Source: MPNP01 sp965116235
GTDB lineage: Bacteria > Pseudomonadota > Alphaproteobacteria > Rhodobacterales > Rhodobacteraceae
NCBI GenBank assembly: GCA_965116235.1
Contig: OZ220496.1
Location: forward strand, 1,798,001 to 1,862,000
Direction: 5' to 3'
DNA length: 64,000 nt
Under the pieces are notes generated by a model. It was given only the letters and a program-made list of their open reading frames with translations. It had not been told where the DNA came from and did no database searches. Both the position numbers and the translations under genes were made by a program. Every line of letters begins with the position of its first letter. Positions within the stretch are counted from its first letter, which is position 1. This document shows, in pieces, positions 27,201 through 36,021 of this stretch.

Positions 27201-28943
27201 ATCTCGGAGTGATGCATCACCACTCAATATTTCATGATACCAAATGGAAACGGCCCTGAAAGTCAATGGGCTTGTCGCCAAGGCGGCGATCAATTCGTTG
27301 CGGCCGGCCTCAATTCGTTTGGCGATGGCGATTTCGCCCTCTCGGGACAGGAGTTCAACGTTCCCCATGTCCCGAAAATACAGTCGAACCGGATCATTCG
27401 TCCGATCAACCGGCAGACTCTGTGTATTAATTTCGACAAGTTCCCGTGATGTCGATTCAGTGGTGACCGGAACATCATCCATGTGATCATAATCATCACC
27501 AAAGGATTCATCGCCAAATTCGTCGAAGTTTGCGTACTCGTCTTCAAACTGAAAGTCCTTTTCAGTTTCATTGTGTGACTGTGGAAGGGTCAGGCCAAGC
27601 GCATAGCGAACCTTTAAATCGACGTACCGGCTCAGTCCAGCCTGATCGTATTCATAAGTCGACAAGGCTTCGTCCAGAGCCTTGTTGGCTTGACTGATTA
27701 TCTCTGTCGTGTTGGGGTTGATCAGCTTGCTGTCGTTGATCAACCGCTCGATCAGGGGCGCCATTCGGGCTCGAAGCGTTTGCTTGGCTCCAGCAATCTT
27801 GGCATTCGTCGTGGTGATCAAGGCGGCGATCTGACAAAATTCATCAGCCTCAAGCCCGGTCTCATGCCAAATTTTGGCATGGGTGTCCCGAACCTTTTCG
27901 AAGAGCTCGCGATTGTCGAGAACAAGCTTTCTGATATTTGCCGGAACATTTTCATCGCCGAAGTCTGCAATGTCACGGCGGAGTTCCTTGCCTTGCCAGA
28001 AACGCTGAAAATCAACAGTCCGACACTTGGTTGTTTTGATCAGGTTCGCAAGGTCGCTCTGGGCTGAGTCGAGTTCAGCAAGCAGCGGGTCAAAACGGGA
28101 TATGATGGCTTCGAACATTGGCCAGCTGAGTGAAATTCGAGCCGCCGAGGAGCCAAGTGTCTCATTCTCTCTGACCAGCTTTCGAGCTTGAGCCTTTGTA
28201 TACCGGATGGACGTTCCACTGAGGTAGTCGTACCTTTTATCGAGCAGTTGCTTGAAGCTGGCGTATTGCCGGCTGAATCTGTTGAGGTCTCGCCGGAGCG
28301 ACTTTTTGGCCGTTTCGTTGAGGGTGTACTTTTCAGTCGGAACGTGATTGTGAATGATTGTGTGCTGAAACGGCTTGTTCTTGAATTTGCGGGCCGAAAA
28401 GTTGACCGTTTCCCGCAGTATGCTGAATTGAAGATCAACGAAACTTTCCCAGTCGGCAGCCTGATCGTTCAACTGACCCGATATCGTTTCAAGGGTCTTG
28501 AAGGTGATAGGAAGGGAATAGATCAGCCCTGTAAGCTTCTCCATCATCTGAGCGATGTCTTGGGTTAATGCCAGCTCGTCCTCGGGCGAAAAATCGGCAG
28601 TTTCATCGAAATCAATACCCTTGCCTCGACTGAGGGAATCGTAGGTCCTGCCGTTGGGGATTGCCGGGTAGTCGCTGTCTTCTCGTACAACCTCTATGCC
28701 CTGTCTTTCAAGAAGGGCAGCGACGGTCTCCAGCTTTTCTTCGACGTCGGAGTAACTTGTCAAATGATTGCGAACATCAGAGATCTGGATATGCCCATCT
28801 TTTGCAGAATGGCTGCAGAGTTCCTTGACAACATCGTTGATCTCTTCGGCTTCGGGACAATCGAACATCGAACTGAAACTGTCGGCGTTCTTCTGGGATT
28901 CATACCTTCCGTTAACATAGTCCATCTCCGAGCCTATTCCCAT
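24252..28943 (-). CDS. rpoD: Giant primary sigma factor RpoD (1563 residues)
   Basis: All conserved sigma-70 parts are present and intact. Region 1.1 is at about 45-90, region 1.2 at 516-550 (D-P-V-R-L-Y-F-R-D-M-G), region 2 at about 1325-1400 (N-L-R-L-V-I-S, D-L-I-Q-E-G-N-I-G-L-M-K-A-V, T-W-W-V-R-Q-A-I), region 3 at 1400-1470 and region 4 at 1490-1563 (V-T-R-E-R-I-R-Q-I-E-A-K-A). Typical alphaproteobacterial RpoD is about 620-690 residues. The extra 900 residues are four diverged copies of the non-conserved-region module, at about 120-385, 550-775, 785-1015 and 1035-1280. Each starts with an S/L-P-L-T-F-like segment and ends with a W...G-F/W-K...L...G-x..EF pattern. The first copy precedes region 1.2. 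A Lys-rich linker lies at 1080-1092. The gene follows dnaG, as usual. Confidence 0.95.
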   Translation of the reverse strand: MGIGSEMDYVNGRYESQKNADSFSSMFDCPEAEEINDVVKELCSHSAKDGHIQISDVRNHLTSYSDVEEKLETVAALLERQGIEVVREDSDYPAIPNGRTYDSLSRGKGIDFDETADFSPEDELALTQDIAQMMEKLTGLIYSLPITFKTLETISGQLNDQAADWESFVDLQFSILRETVNFSARKFKNKPFQHTIIHNHVPTEKYTLNETAKKSLRRDLNRFSRQYASFKQLLDKRYDYLSGTSIRYTKAQARKLVRENETLGSSAARISLSWPMFEAIISRFDPLLAELDSAQSDLANLIKTTKCRTVDFQRFWQGKELRRDIADFGDENVPANIRKLVLDNRELFEKVRDTHAKIWHETGLEADEFCQIAALITTTNAKIAGAKQTLRARMAPLIERLINDSKLINPNTTEIISQANKALDEALSTYEYDQAGLSRYVDLKVRYALGLTLPQSHNETEKDFQFEDEYANFDEFGDESFGDDYDHMDDVPVTTESTSRELVEINTQSLPVDRTNDPVRLYFRDMGNVELLSREGEIAIAKRIEAGRNELIAALATSPLTFRAVSIWYHEILSGDASLRDVVDLDATYQQLQKPQEPEFEDFIADHVKRIILELTDEFKRFSNLSLARVAAMQDPESEFSKTRKAELRDLHQDLIARCTNIRLNDPQTSTLVNKICESHKIFQKIDKDILSLSRQEKLNIHHLRDLLYSTASSSNWLRFAESTLGISESKGFVERFQDNFGDIRQTLHSISNLTISSFTESRNFIKIISKNGGLPTKLELASTNEFHYILATCPGLVKPLIDQLRVVLSGDEKYSTIVDNGQVFDALVQKGIIGNAKKIHHKKKERLIREHCLRVFKDIVTVFDEITSLHQAADFLQNSTMRGLNDHPDQNLYYQRRTVLFSMLAELPLKLNFTDDIHDRIKRLKGAFQELHQLLDAFARDVNLKGAEFSNFLLNLPLNSDWSQACSEKKGKRWKALNKRMSLISEINSLRGRIVQNSSEIGMSRDEFRKRFPEVWFNVHGSLFPDKRTRVINQLFELPLTIFEISSWQEKLRSSAIEIADVIDVQSTFENFKSASAEAKGKKKQKGKNGSFDVLAELSDETSSSQGDAGGKANHSVAELEDIIRGPVLAKLKAIDHKLKSFEEIKTRRMQKEVGEIQRFTLSQERRYQRELEDLIELTRSICLNQKRIEALVDQLAGINNRRLKLQKEVIRLANRARIDRREFIDSWQSNELNSGWIDTLKNKTSRGWKEFVARYSDDVRALQNELINITKAVGLKMGDGLPRPQEYILPSGKIAAHASLDYDMEFLALMGRVNKGENEAQLAKKEMVESNLRLVISISKKYTNRGLQLLDLIQEGNIGLMKAVDKFEYRRGYKFSTYATWWVRQAITRSIADQAKTIRIPVHMIETINKLRRTSRQLHHELKREATPEELAEKLQLPLHKVSKVLKIAREPISLETPIGNEDDSQLGDFIEDRQAILPLDSAIQNNLKEMTSRVLAGLTEREEKVLRMRFGIGEPTDHTLEEVGHEFQVTRERIRQIEAKALRKLKHPSRSKRLRPFIED

Positions 28944-29157
28944 ACTTCAACTTTCATGATGTAAGACAATTTGAGTTTTGAGTGCCAGTGGTTGGTCAAG
29001 TTCGTCGGAATGTTGCCTCCTTAACCTTGTTCATGCAAGCAGCCTGCTGATAACCCCACCCGGCTGATATGGCAGTAAGAGGTAAATAGGATTCTGGTCG
29101 GAATTTCAACGCCAGGCCACAGGGAAATTTGATTTTGACCGGCTGGTCAAAAGAGAA

Positions 29158-31200
29158 TCAGGAAGGAACGAGCTTTTGCAGTTCCCGCAATTCGTCCTCA
29201 GGAACCTTATGGGTGACACCTTTTGGTGAATTGGACCTGTGAATGCCAGCAATCTTGGTACTCTCATCACGAACTCCTTCTGCCATGTACTGTTCTAGCA
29301 TCGAAATGTGGGGATCCAAACTTCCCGACTGGCTGACTGCACCTTCAACCGTGCCGTCTGAATTCTGTGATTGCCGGATTTTGTTCTGTTTGAGCGTTTC
29401 GAAGATGTTTTCGTTGTTGTCGTCGGAAAATGAACTGATGACATCTGATGACAGATTGTCGCACATCCGGATCTCCTGGAGTATCTCAAAGGCTTCCTTT
29501 AGCAAGGCGGTCTTTTCCGAGATTGATGCCTTTCCTGAAAACTCCCTGTAGACAGTCAAAGCCTCCAAACCTAAAACCTCTTTCAGTTCTTGGCCATGGT
29601 CACTTTTTTCGATGAACTCTTGAGAGGCGCTTGGTACCGATTTATTCGAGGACACGCTGCTGAACAGCAGTTCCGACCTAATTGCCTCGAAGGACTCGAC
29701 AGCAAAATCGTAGTTTTCGAGCTGTTCCGTGAAAGCTGATACCAGTTCGAGATTTTTGACCAGGATTCCGACAATCAGAGCCTCCGCCAAATAAAATGGC
29801 GATCTGTCGACTTTCGTGATGATTTCAGAGATTTGGTTGTGCAACTCTTGTGCATGGCGGCCAGAAATATCATCCAGTTGCCCCGGTTGCTGCCGAGAGA
29901 AGAACGTTTTGTAAAAGCGGTCCCTTAACCGTCTCGTATAGAGATACCATTGGTTTTTGTCTTCTATCGCTTTCAATTTGACTTTCAGGTTTGCATTGAG
30001 CTTGTCCTGAATGCGATGGTCCGAGAGTGATGAGGGGCCGTATGTTTCGGCCAGCCATTTTGTTTCGATGAACCACAAAAATTCCCAAAGTTCCTGAGCC
30101 GAATCGAGCAGTTTTGAGAAGGACTCACGGCCGTATCTTCGAACATAGTCATCAGGGTCAATACCTTGGGGAAGCGAACAAAATCTTGCCCCGCGAGCAT
30201 CACGAAGCAAGGGCAACGCCAAGTCAGAAATGCGACTGGCAGCCCTGAAGCCGGCGGCATCGCCATCCATTACAAATGTAGGCCGAGAAGCGTGCCGCCA
30301 CAGAATTTCAAGCTGTTGTTCGGTCAAGGCCGTCCCCATCGGGGCCACTGTGCAAGGAAACCCGGCTTCACAAAGAGCTATGACATCAAGATATCCTTCC
30401 ACCACGACCAGGTTGGGATCGTTCTTGTCTCGGTGCGAAAGAGCCGAATGCAGGTTGTAGAGAATGCGGCCCTTGTCAAAAATGTCGGTCGCTGGAGAAT
30501 TCAGATATTTGGCTGGATGCTCGAGATCCATAGTTCGCCCACCAAAGGCAATCTCCTTCCCACCTCGATTCTTGATCGGAAACATGATTCGATTGCGAAA
30601 AGTTGGATATATCCCCGTGCCATTCTCGCGTCGCTTGGCCAGACCGGAATCGACAAGAATGTCATCGGATGAATTGATCCCTCGCAAATGTTGAAACAAT
30701 TGATTGCCATTCGGGGCAAACCCCAGTCCGAATTCACGGATCGTTTCCTGCTTCAAGCCGCGTTTGAGAAGGTAATCCAGGGCGGATTGACCCTCCTTGG
30801 AAAAAAGCTTGTCTTGAAAGAAGACAGCGGCCAGCCGGTTCATTTGGTGCAGTTCGGAATACCGTTGAGCCTGCTTTTCTTCCTGGCCCGTAAGTTTCGG
30901 CAAGGGCATGTTGGCTTCTTGAGCCAGAAACTTTACCGCATCGACGAAGCTCAGGCCACGGTTTTCCTGAAGGAATGTGAATACATTGCCTTTGGCGTGG
31001 CACGAGAAACAGTAGTAGGTTCCCTTCTGGTCCGTAGCATGGAAAGATGGGGTCTTTTCAGAATGGAAAGGACAGCAGGCCCAGTAGTCTCCTTGCGAGG
31101 CCCTCGTTTTCTTCTTGTCCCAAGTTACATACTTCCCCAATATGCTCGAGATCTTTGTTGCTCGCTGCAGCTCATCCAAATATTCTTGGGGAAAGTTCAT
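29158..31200 (-). CDS. dnaG: DNA primase
   Basis: 680 residues. The CHC2 zinc-binding site is Cys 43, His 46, Cys 64 and Cys 67. The RNA-polymerase core and TOPRIM domain follow (V-V-E-G-Y-L-D-V-I and F-V-M-D-G-D-A-A-G). The C-terminal DnaB-binding part is less conserved. It makes RNA primers at the replication fork. It precedes rpoD on the same strand, the ancient macromolecular-synthesis pairing; the 214 bases between them show nothing special. Confidence 0.95.
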   Translation of the reverse strand: MNFPQEYLDELQRATKISSILGKYVTWDKKKTRASQGDYWACCPFHSEKTPSFHATDQKGTYYCFSCHAKGNVFTFLQENRGLSFVDAVKFLAQEANMPLPKLTGQEEKQAQRYSELHQMNRLAAVFFQDKLFSKEGQSALDYLLKRGLKQETIREFGLGFAPNGNQLFQHLRGINSSDDILVDSGLAKRRENGTGIYPTFRNRIMFPIKNRGGKEIAFGGRTMDLEHPAKYLNSPATDIFDKGRILYNLHSALSHRDKNDPNLVVVEGYLDVIALCEAGFPCTVAPMGTALTEQQLEILWRHASRPTFVMDGDAAGFRAASRISDLALPLLRDARGARFCSLPQGIDPDDYVRRYGRESFSKLLDSAQELWEFLWFIETKWLAETYGPSSLSDHRIQDKLNANLKVKLKAIEDKNQWYLYTRRLRDRFYKTFFSRQQPGQLDDISGRHAQELHNQISEIITKVDRSPFYLAEALIVGILVKNLELVSAFTEQLENYDFAVESFEAIRSELLFSSVSSNKSVPSASQEFIEKSDHGQELKEVLGLEALTVYREFSGKASISEKTALLKEAFEILQEIRMCDNLSSDVISSFSDDNNENIFETLKQNKIRQSQNSDGTVEGAVSQSGSLDPHISMLEQYMAEGVRDESTKIAGIHRSNSPKGVTHKVPEDELRELQKLVPS

Positions 31201-31235
31201 CAGTTATGCAATGGTTGGCTTGAATTGAGGAGCAG

Positions 31236-31553
31236 TCATTTGTTTCCCTGAACAATTACCGTCTGTATCAGTTTATCCGTTCCACGGTCAAAAACAAAAA
31301 TTTCATTGTTGCTGGTAACAACTAAATACCAGTCCGGTGTTTCCGTATAGCCCACGACACCTGCCTGGCTGGGGATCTGAATGGTGGCCGGGAGAGGGTT
31401 CAAGGTTGGTCGATTGATATCGTTGAAACGCAACACAATCATGACAACTATTGTCAGAAAGCCCACGATCAGGGTAACTGTCAAGACCGCAACGAGAACC
31501 TTCAACCATCTCAAGCCCGTGGGCTGAGTGGACTCAACTGGCGCAGTTTGCAT
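31236..31553 (-). CDS. DUF6476-like small membrane protein
   Basis: 105 residues. One membrane helix (V-L-V-A-V-L-T-V-T-L-I-V-G-F-L-T) lies near residues 20-42, and the rest is a soluble domain with W-Y-L-V-V-T-S-N-N-E-I-F-V-F-D. The layout and position beside the RluD-type gene match the alphaproteobacterial DUF6476 family, whose function is unknown. Its ATG (31551-31553, complement) overlaps the ATG of the divergent gene in the palindrome CATG, so each promoter must lie inside the other coding region. Confidence 0.75.
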   Translation of the reverse strand: MQTAPVESTQPTGLRWLKVLVAVLTVTLIVGFLTIVVMIVLRFNDINRPTLNPLPATIQIPSQAGVVGYTETPDWYLVVTSNNEIFVFDRGTDKLIQTVIVQGNK

Positions 31554-32601
31554 GAAAAAGGATCCTCATGTCATCACGGTGCGAATCGGGGCACACGAAC
31601 CCTTGCGTCTCGACAGGGCACTGACAAAATTCCTGCCAAGCGAATTGGGAATCAGCCGTACCCGTATTGCCCAACTAGTTAAGAGTGGTCAGGTATATTT
31701 GCAAGGCAAGGCTGTTACCACTCCGAGCGTGACTGTTCTGGAAGGTCAGGTTTATGACATTTGTCTGCCACAGGTTCAGCGCACAAGCATCGTTCCGGAA
31801 TCCATACCCCTTAACATAGTCTACGAGGATGCCGAAATATTGGTGATTGACAAGCCGGCTGGCATGGTCGTTCATCCCGGAGCCGGAAACCCCAACCATA
31901 CTTTGGTCAATGCTTTGATACATCATTGTGGTGACAATCTGGCAGGTGTGAGGGGGCAGATGCGCCCCGGCATTGTCCATCGGCTTGACAAAGATACTTC
32001 GGGCTTGCTGGTCGTGGCCAAGTCAGACAGGGCCATGTATTCACTGACAAGACAGTTTGCTGCAAAGACAGCGCGCCGAACATACTTCGCCATTGTTCAA
32101 GGACATCCGACCAAAGAATCCCTGCTAAGGAAGAATCTGACGATAGCGTTTGAAGAGAATGAAATGGTCCGCATTGAGACCATGTTTGGTCGACATCCGC
32201 ATAATCGGCTGAAATTCAAGGTTCTCAAAGATGCAGGAAAACTGGCAATAACGAGATTTCGCGTGCTGAGTTCCTTCATGGAAGACAGATTGTCGACGGT
32301 TGAATGCCAGTTGGAGACCGGGCGCACTCACCAGATCCGGGTTCATATGGAATACGTTGGTCATCCTGTTTTAGGAGATCGGGTGTATGGCAGACACATG
32401 CTTTTGCAGTCTAACACTGACGACAGTGCAATACGAGAACTGCAAGCCTTTCCGTACCAAGCGCTCAGAGCTGTTGGCCTGGAATTCAAACACCCGATTA
32501 CAGGCGAGATTATGAGGTTTCAGCTGCCGCTGACCGAGGACCTGTCAAATTTGCTTGAAACAATGAAAATGGCAGGAATTAGATCTCAGAGTACACCTTG
32601 A
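31552..32601 (+). CDS. rluD: RluA/RluD-family 23S rRNA pseudouridine synthase
   Basis: 349 residues. An S4 RNA-binding domain covers about 18-65, and the catalytic motif H-R-L-D-K-D-T-S-G has its nucleophile Asp at 146. It converts uridines in large-subunit rRNA to pseudouridine. The RluD assignment rests on the S4 domain and length; RluC-like specificity is possible. The frame also opens at GTG 31528, but the ATG at 31552 gives the usual N-terminus. rpoH commonly lies nearby and here does so beyond porin 3. Confidence 0.88.
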   Translation: MKKDPHVITVRIGAHEPLRLDRALTKFLPSELGISRTRIAQLVKSGQVYLQGKAVTTPSVTVLEGQVYDICLPQVQRTSIVPESIPLNIVYEDAEILVIDKPAGMVVHPGAGNPNHTLVNALIHHCGDNLAGVRGQMRPGIVHRLDKDTSGLLVVAKSDRAMYSLTRQFAAKTARRTYFAIVQGHPTKESLLRKNLTIAFEENEMVRIETMFGRHPHNRLKFKVLKDAGKLAITRFRVLSSFMEDRLSTVECQLETGRTHQIRVHMEYVGHPVLGDRVYGRHMLLQSNTDDSAIRELQAFPYQALRAVGLEFKHPITGEIMRFQLPLTEDLSNLLETMKMAGIRSQSTP

Positions 32602-32784
32602 AAACCGACAAAGCTGTCGGTCATTATTAGCCGGTCACGATAAAGTGCAGGAGGCCTATGTTTTCTCTCTTGGGACATCCGTGGATTATATCTCGAAAAA
32701 ACCGAGTGGTAGTCCAAATTAATTAATCAAAGCTCTACAGAGCCAGAAAATATGAAACTGTCAACGAATTGTATACCCAAACGC

Positions 32785-32811
32785 AAGAAGGGAGAGCCCG
32801 AAGGCTCCCCC
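32785..32811 (-). terminator. Terminator of porin 3
   Basis: On the minus strand: GGGGAGCC, loop TTCG, GGCTCTCC (one G-U pair), then CTTCTT. Closely related to the porin 1 terminator. Confidence 0.8.
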
Positions 32812-32837
32812 TATCTCTAAGCTGAATGCAGTCCTGA

Positions 32838-34408
32838 TCAGAACTTCATCTTGATCCCAGCCTCAATCGTGGTGGTCTTCTTGGTCGCCTTAGTAGCAAT
32901 TGGCAAGCCTTCCTTCGGAGTGACTTTCGCCACATCCTCGTTCAGCCTGTCCAGACCGGCAAAGAATGTCGCACCCCCGCCAAGACCATATTCGAAATCG
33001 AATTCGATCTTGTTGGAATCCCGCGCTATGGCATTGCCATTCTTGTCGTCCTTCTTGGAGTAGGCCAGAGCCACACTGGTACCACTGCCAATCTCCTGCT
33101 TGACCTTGACGCCCATCGCAGTCCACTCGTTGACTTTCAACTGGCCAGCATAGGCTGACCATTTCGGTTCAGCCGCAGTGCTGTCAGTATGCGGTGTGTA
33201 TTTTATGCCAGTGTAATCCTCTCCGGATTGCTTGACATAGGTACCGCTGATTGTACTGCCACCCATTTTACCCGTCAGACCCAGGCCCATGACATCGTTG
33301 CTGTCCATGCCCAGACCAACGGTGATGGCTCCAGCAGAGTATTTGACACCCGCGGACCAGGCATCATTGCCAGGTTGACTTGTGGTGATGCGATACTCAA
33401 ACGAACCCACCTTGCCACTCAGCCCAATCTTCGTGCGAGAGGTGGCTTCCGTGGCCGCCGTTACCGCCGCCGCCGTATTCGTGTGAGTGATCACAAGATT
33501 TGGCGAATAGTCGATGGCGGGAAGAGCAATATCGCCATCTGCTGGAATAGTTTTAGTTGGATCCTTCCGCGCAGCCGTATACATGCCCTTGGGGGCTGAA
33601 ATCGGCATCCAAGCGGCCACACCTTCTCCATAGGCATCTGTCACGGCAGGTGGTTTGGCAGCCGCGGGCGCATCTGCTGGATCTGTAAAGAAATTCTCAA
33701 CCTCTCCCGTGAAGGATTTTACTGGTTGAATGGTTGATTTCACGGTTTTGTCAAGTGTCGTCTTAGGACTCTTCACCTCCGACGCACTCGCCATCGCAGG
33801 GAGTCTCAATCGCAACGTGCCTGCCTTAACCGGCTCAATTACCAAGGTCTTGGCTGATATGGCATCGGCATCCGCCAGACCAATGTTGCCGATCAAGTCA
33901 ACCCCGGGATCAACACCGCCAAAGCTCAACTTCCACGTGCCGTCTGCTGCACCAATGTAGGCACTGGCCGCATTGACACCATTGGCAGTCGCCGCTCCAG
34001 CACCTTCCTCGTCAATCGAGATGGCGGCTCCAAACAGCAGACCTCCACTGGTCACGCCCGACGAGCTCAATTTCACTTCATACTCGACAACGCTCATGAC
34101 ATTGTCCGATTCCGGATCCGTGCTGCTGTCGTCGTCCGCGCGCTTGATCTTCATCACGGCTTCACATTTGGCCGGGCAAAACTCGACCGACGGGGCCGCC
34201 GGCGCTTCCTCAGCCGGCATTTCAGGCACATCCTCCATCATCGCGACATCCATCGTCGCATCGGCCATGGACGGATCCATCGTAACTTCGTCGACAGCGG
34301 CCGCGCTGTCATCCATAGAGGCGGCTACCCCCCCCCATCATGGTTGTCGGCATGGGCATACGCTCCCGCGAGCGCCAGCACCATGGACATGACAATCAAC
34401 TTTTGCAT
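32838..34408 (-). CDS. Porin 3, switched off by a G9 tract (phase-variable)
   Basis: The signal peptide starts at ATG 34408 and is the same as in porins 1 and 2. It is interrupted after H-D by nine G (34336-34328) and TAG (34327-34325). The mature frame runs 34316-32838 and is one base out of phase. The barrel is close to porin 1, sharing the Cys pair F-C-P-A-K-C, V-K-S-F-T-G-E, S-A-P-K-G-M and a near-identical C-terminal third, but the middle differs. It ends with the terminal Phe. The locus lies between the RluD-type gene and rpoH in opposite orientation to both. Confidence 0.85.
34328..34336 (-). repeat. G9 tract in porin 3 (C9 on the plus strand)
   Basis: Same length and context as in porins 1 and 2. 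A +1 or -2 change would fuse signal peptide and barrel. Confidence 0.9.
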
Positions 34409-34518
34409 GATTTTTACTCCTGTTTTCATGTTCAAGTTCTCAGTTGAGGGAGAGAACTACGGCCTCCTTTCTGTAGTTTCAATCATTTTTGTCTGGTGCA
34501 GGTTATTTTTTCGCAAAG

Positions 34519-34536
34519 TGTCGCATTTTTGCGACA
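34519..34536. promoter_or_regulatory. 18-bp palindrome upstream of porin 3
   Basis: TGTCGCA-TTTT-TGCGACA, about 110 bases before the porin 3 start on the minus strand. Identical to the sites at 13644 and 20083 when read on that strand. Confidence 0.75.
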
Positions 34537-35127
34537 GTCGGCGAATCCTGTTCGTGACAAGATGTGTAATTTAAAGTCTAAAAATATCAGCAAGAAGATA
34601 ACGGAGATTGGTTGCCACGTCAGTGTCCGCACATATGTTCCTTGATGTCTTGGTCTAACCGCGCCCTGTCTGATAAGTGTCAAAGCATGAAAGACCTTGC
34701 AGTGCAGTTAAATCGCCTCTAAAAGACCACTCTGCTGAATCTGGATTTCGAGGGTCTGAGGGCAAAGGTTCGACGAAATTCTGACAGAAATGCTTCAGAC
34801 GCTGGTGAGAGAGAACTTCGGATGTTGTCACCGTCTCATATTCTGCCGGATAATAAAAGCTGACTGTTCGGCCCAATCTTGAAATCAGATTTAGCCAGCA
34901 CCATATACGTCTGAGTAGCGGTAGCAACGAGCGGAAAATTCCCCTATTCCCTTGCAAAAGGGTCGCTGTCTGCTTTACAATTGCCTTCCCGAAAGGGGTT
35001 TCGTTTGGATCTTTTTTTTGCGGGTTCGGTAGTGGTGACAATTCCGAAATCAGAGATCGTTGCTATGCCTGTGTGTAAGGCACGTGTTTCTGGTTCTAGG
35101 AATAGTGAGATGTGAGTGGTGTTTGGA
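34537..35127. other. Gap between porin 3 and rpoH
   Basis: About 590 bases. The first 30 match the upstream region of porin 1. A 128-codon minus-strand frame (34655-35041) has no recognisable domain and could be spurious. The rpoH promoter should lie near 35050-35115. Confidence 0.35.
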
Positions 35128-36021
35128 ATGGCAACATACAAGTCTTTACCCGTACCCTCAACTGACAATGGCCTGAGTCAGTATTTGGCAGAGGTTCACA
35201 GGTTTCCGATGCTCACGCATGAGGATGAGTACAGGTACGCGAAACAGTTCTTGGAGGATGGCGATGTTGAATCGTGTCATGAACTTGTCACCTCCCACCT
35301 GAGATTGTCAGCCAAAATCGCCTTGAATTACAGAGGCTACGGGCTTCCATTGGTTGACTTGATTTCAGAGGCCAACATTGGGTTGATGCAGGCCGTGAAG
35401 CGATTTGATCCTGAAAAAGGGTTTCGCCTTGCAACTTATGCTGGCTGGTGGATCCGTGCTCAGGTTCAAGACTTTATCTTGCGGACTTGGAGCTTGGTCA
35501 AGCTGGGAACGACAACCTCGCAGAAGAAGCTTTTCTTCAATCTTCGCAAGGCTCGCGAGGTCATTGGAGTTGTGGACAGCAACAACCTCAAGCCGGAAGA
35601 AATCACCAAGATCGCTGAAATGATGAGTGTCACCGAAAAGGAAGTGGTTGACATGAACGGCCGTGTGGCCGGTCAGGATACCTCTCTGAACGTCAGCATA
35701 TCTATGGATGAGTCGACAACAGAACGGCAGGACATGCTGGTTGACGATAATGCAAATCATGCTCAGGACTATGAAGAGTTTGAGGAAAACCAGTTTCGCA
35801 AGAACCTTTTGTATGATGCGCTTGACGTTCTCAAGGAAAGGGAGAGAGACATTTTTCTCAAGCGACGGTTACATGAGCCTGCGGTCACTCTTGAGGTGCT
35901 GTCCCAGAGGTATAAGGTAAGTCGTGAACGGATTAGGCAGATCGAAGTTCGGGCCTTTGAAAAGATTACCAAGCGGGTTAAGGAACTGCAAAAAGAGCGG
36001 ATGGTTGACATTGAGGCTTAG
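35128..36021 (+). CDS. rpoH: RNA polymerase sigma-32 factor RpoH
   Basis: 297 residues from the ATG at 35128. The RpoH box Q-K-K-L-F-F-N-L-R lies at 132-140 and identifies the heat-shock sigma. Region 2 (S-E-A-N-I-G-L-M-Q-A-V-K-R-F-D, Y-A-G-W-W-I-R) and region 4 (V-S-R-E-R-I-R-Q-I-E-V-R-A) are intact. It directs transcription of chaperone and protease genes. An ATG at 35116 is also in frame, but M-A-T-Y-K is the common start. Confidence 0.93.
   Translation: MATYKSLPVPSTDNGLSQYLAEVHRFPMLTHEDEYRYAKQFLEDGDVESCHELVTSHLRLSAKIALNYRGYGLPLVDLISEANIGLMQAVKRFDPEKGFRLATYAGWWIRAQVQDFILRTWSLVKLGTTTSQKKLFFNLRKAREVIGVVDSNNLKPEEITKIAEMMSVTEKEVVDMNGRVAGQDTSLNVSISMDESTTERQDMLVDDNANHAQDYEEFEENQFRKNLLYDALDVLKERERDIFLKRRLHEPAVTLEVLSQRYKVSRERIRQIEVRAFEKITKRVKELQKERMVDIEA

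Noticed and set aside
34655..35041. 128-codon minus-strand frame upstream of rpoH
   Set aside because: No domain, no clear ribosome site, and it would cover the rpoH promoter region; left as part of the gap.
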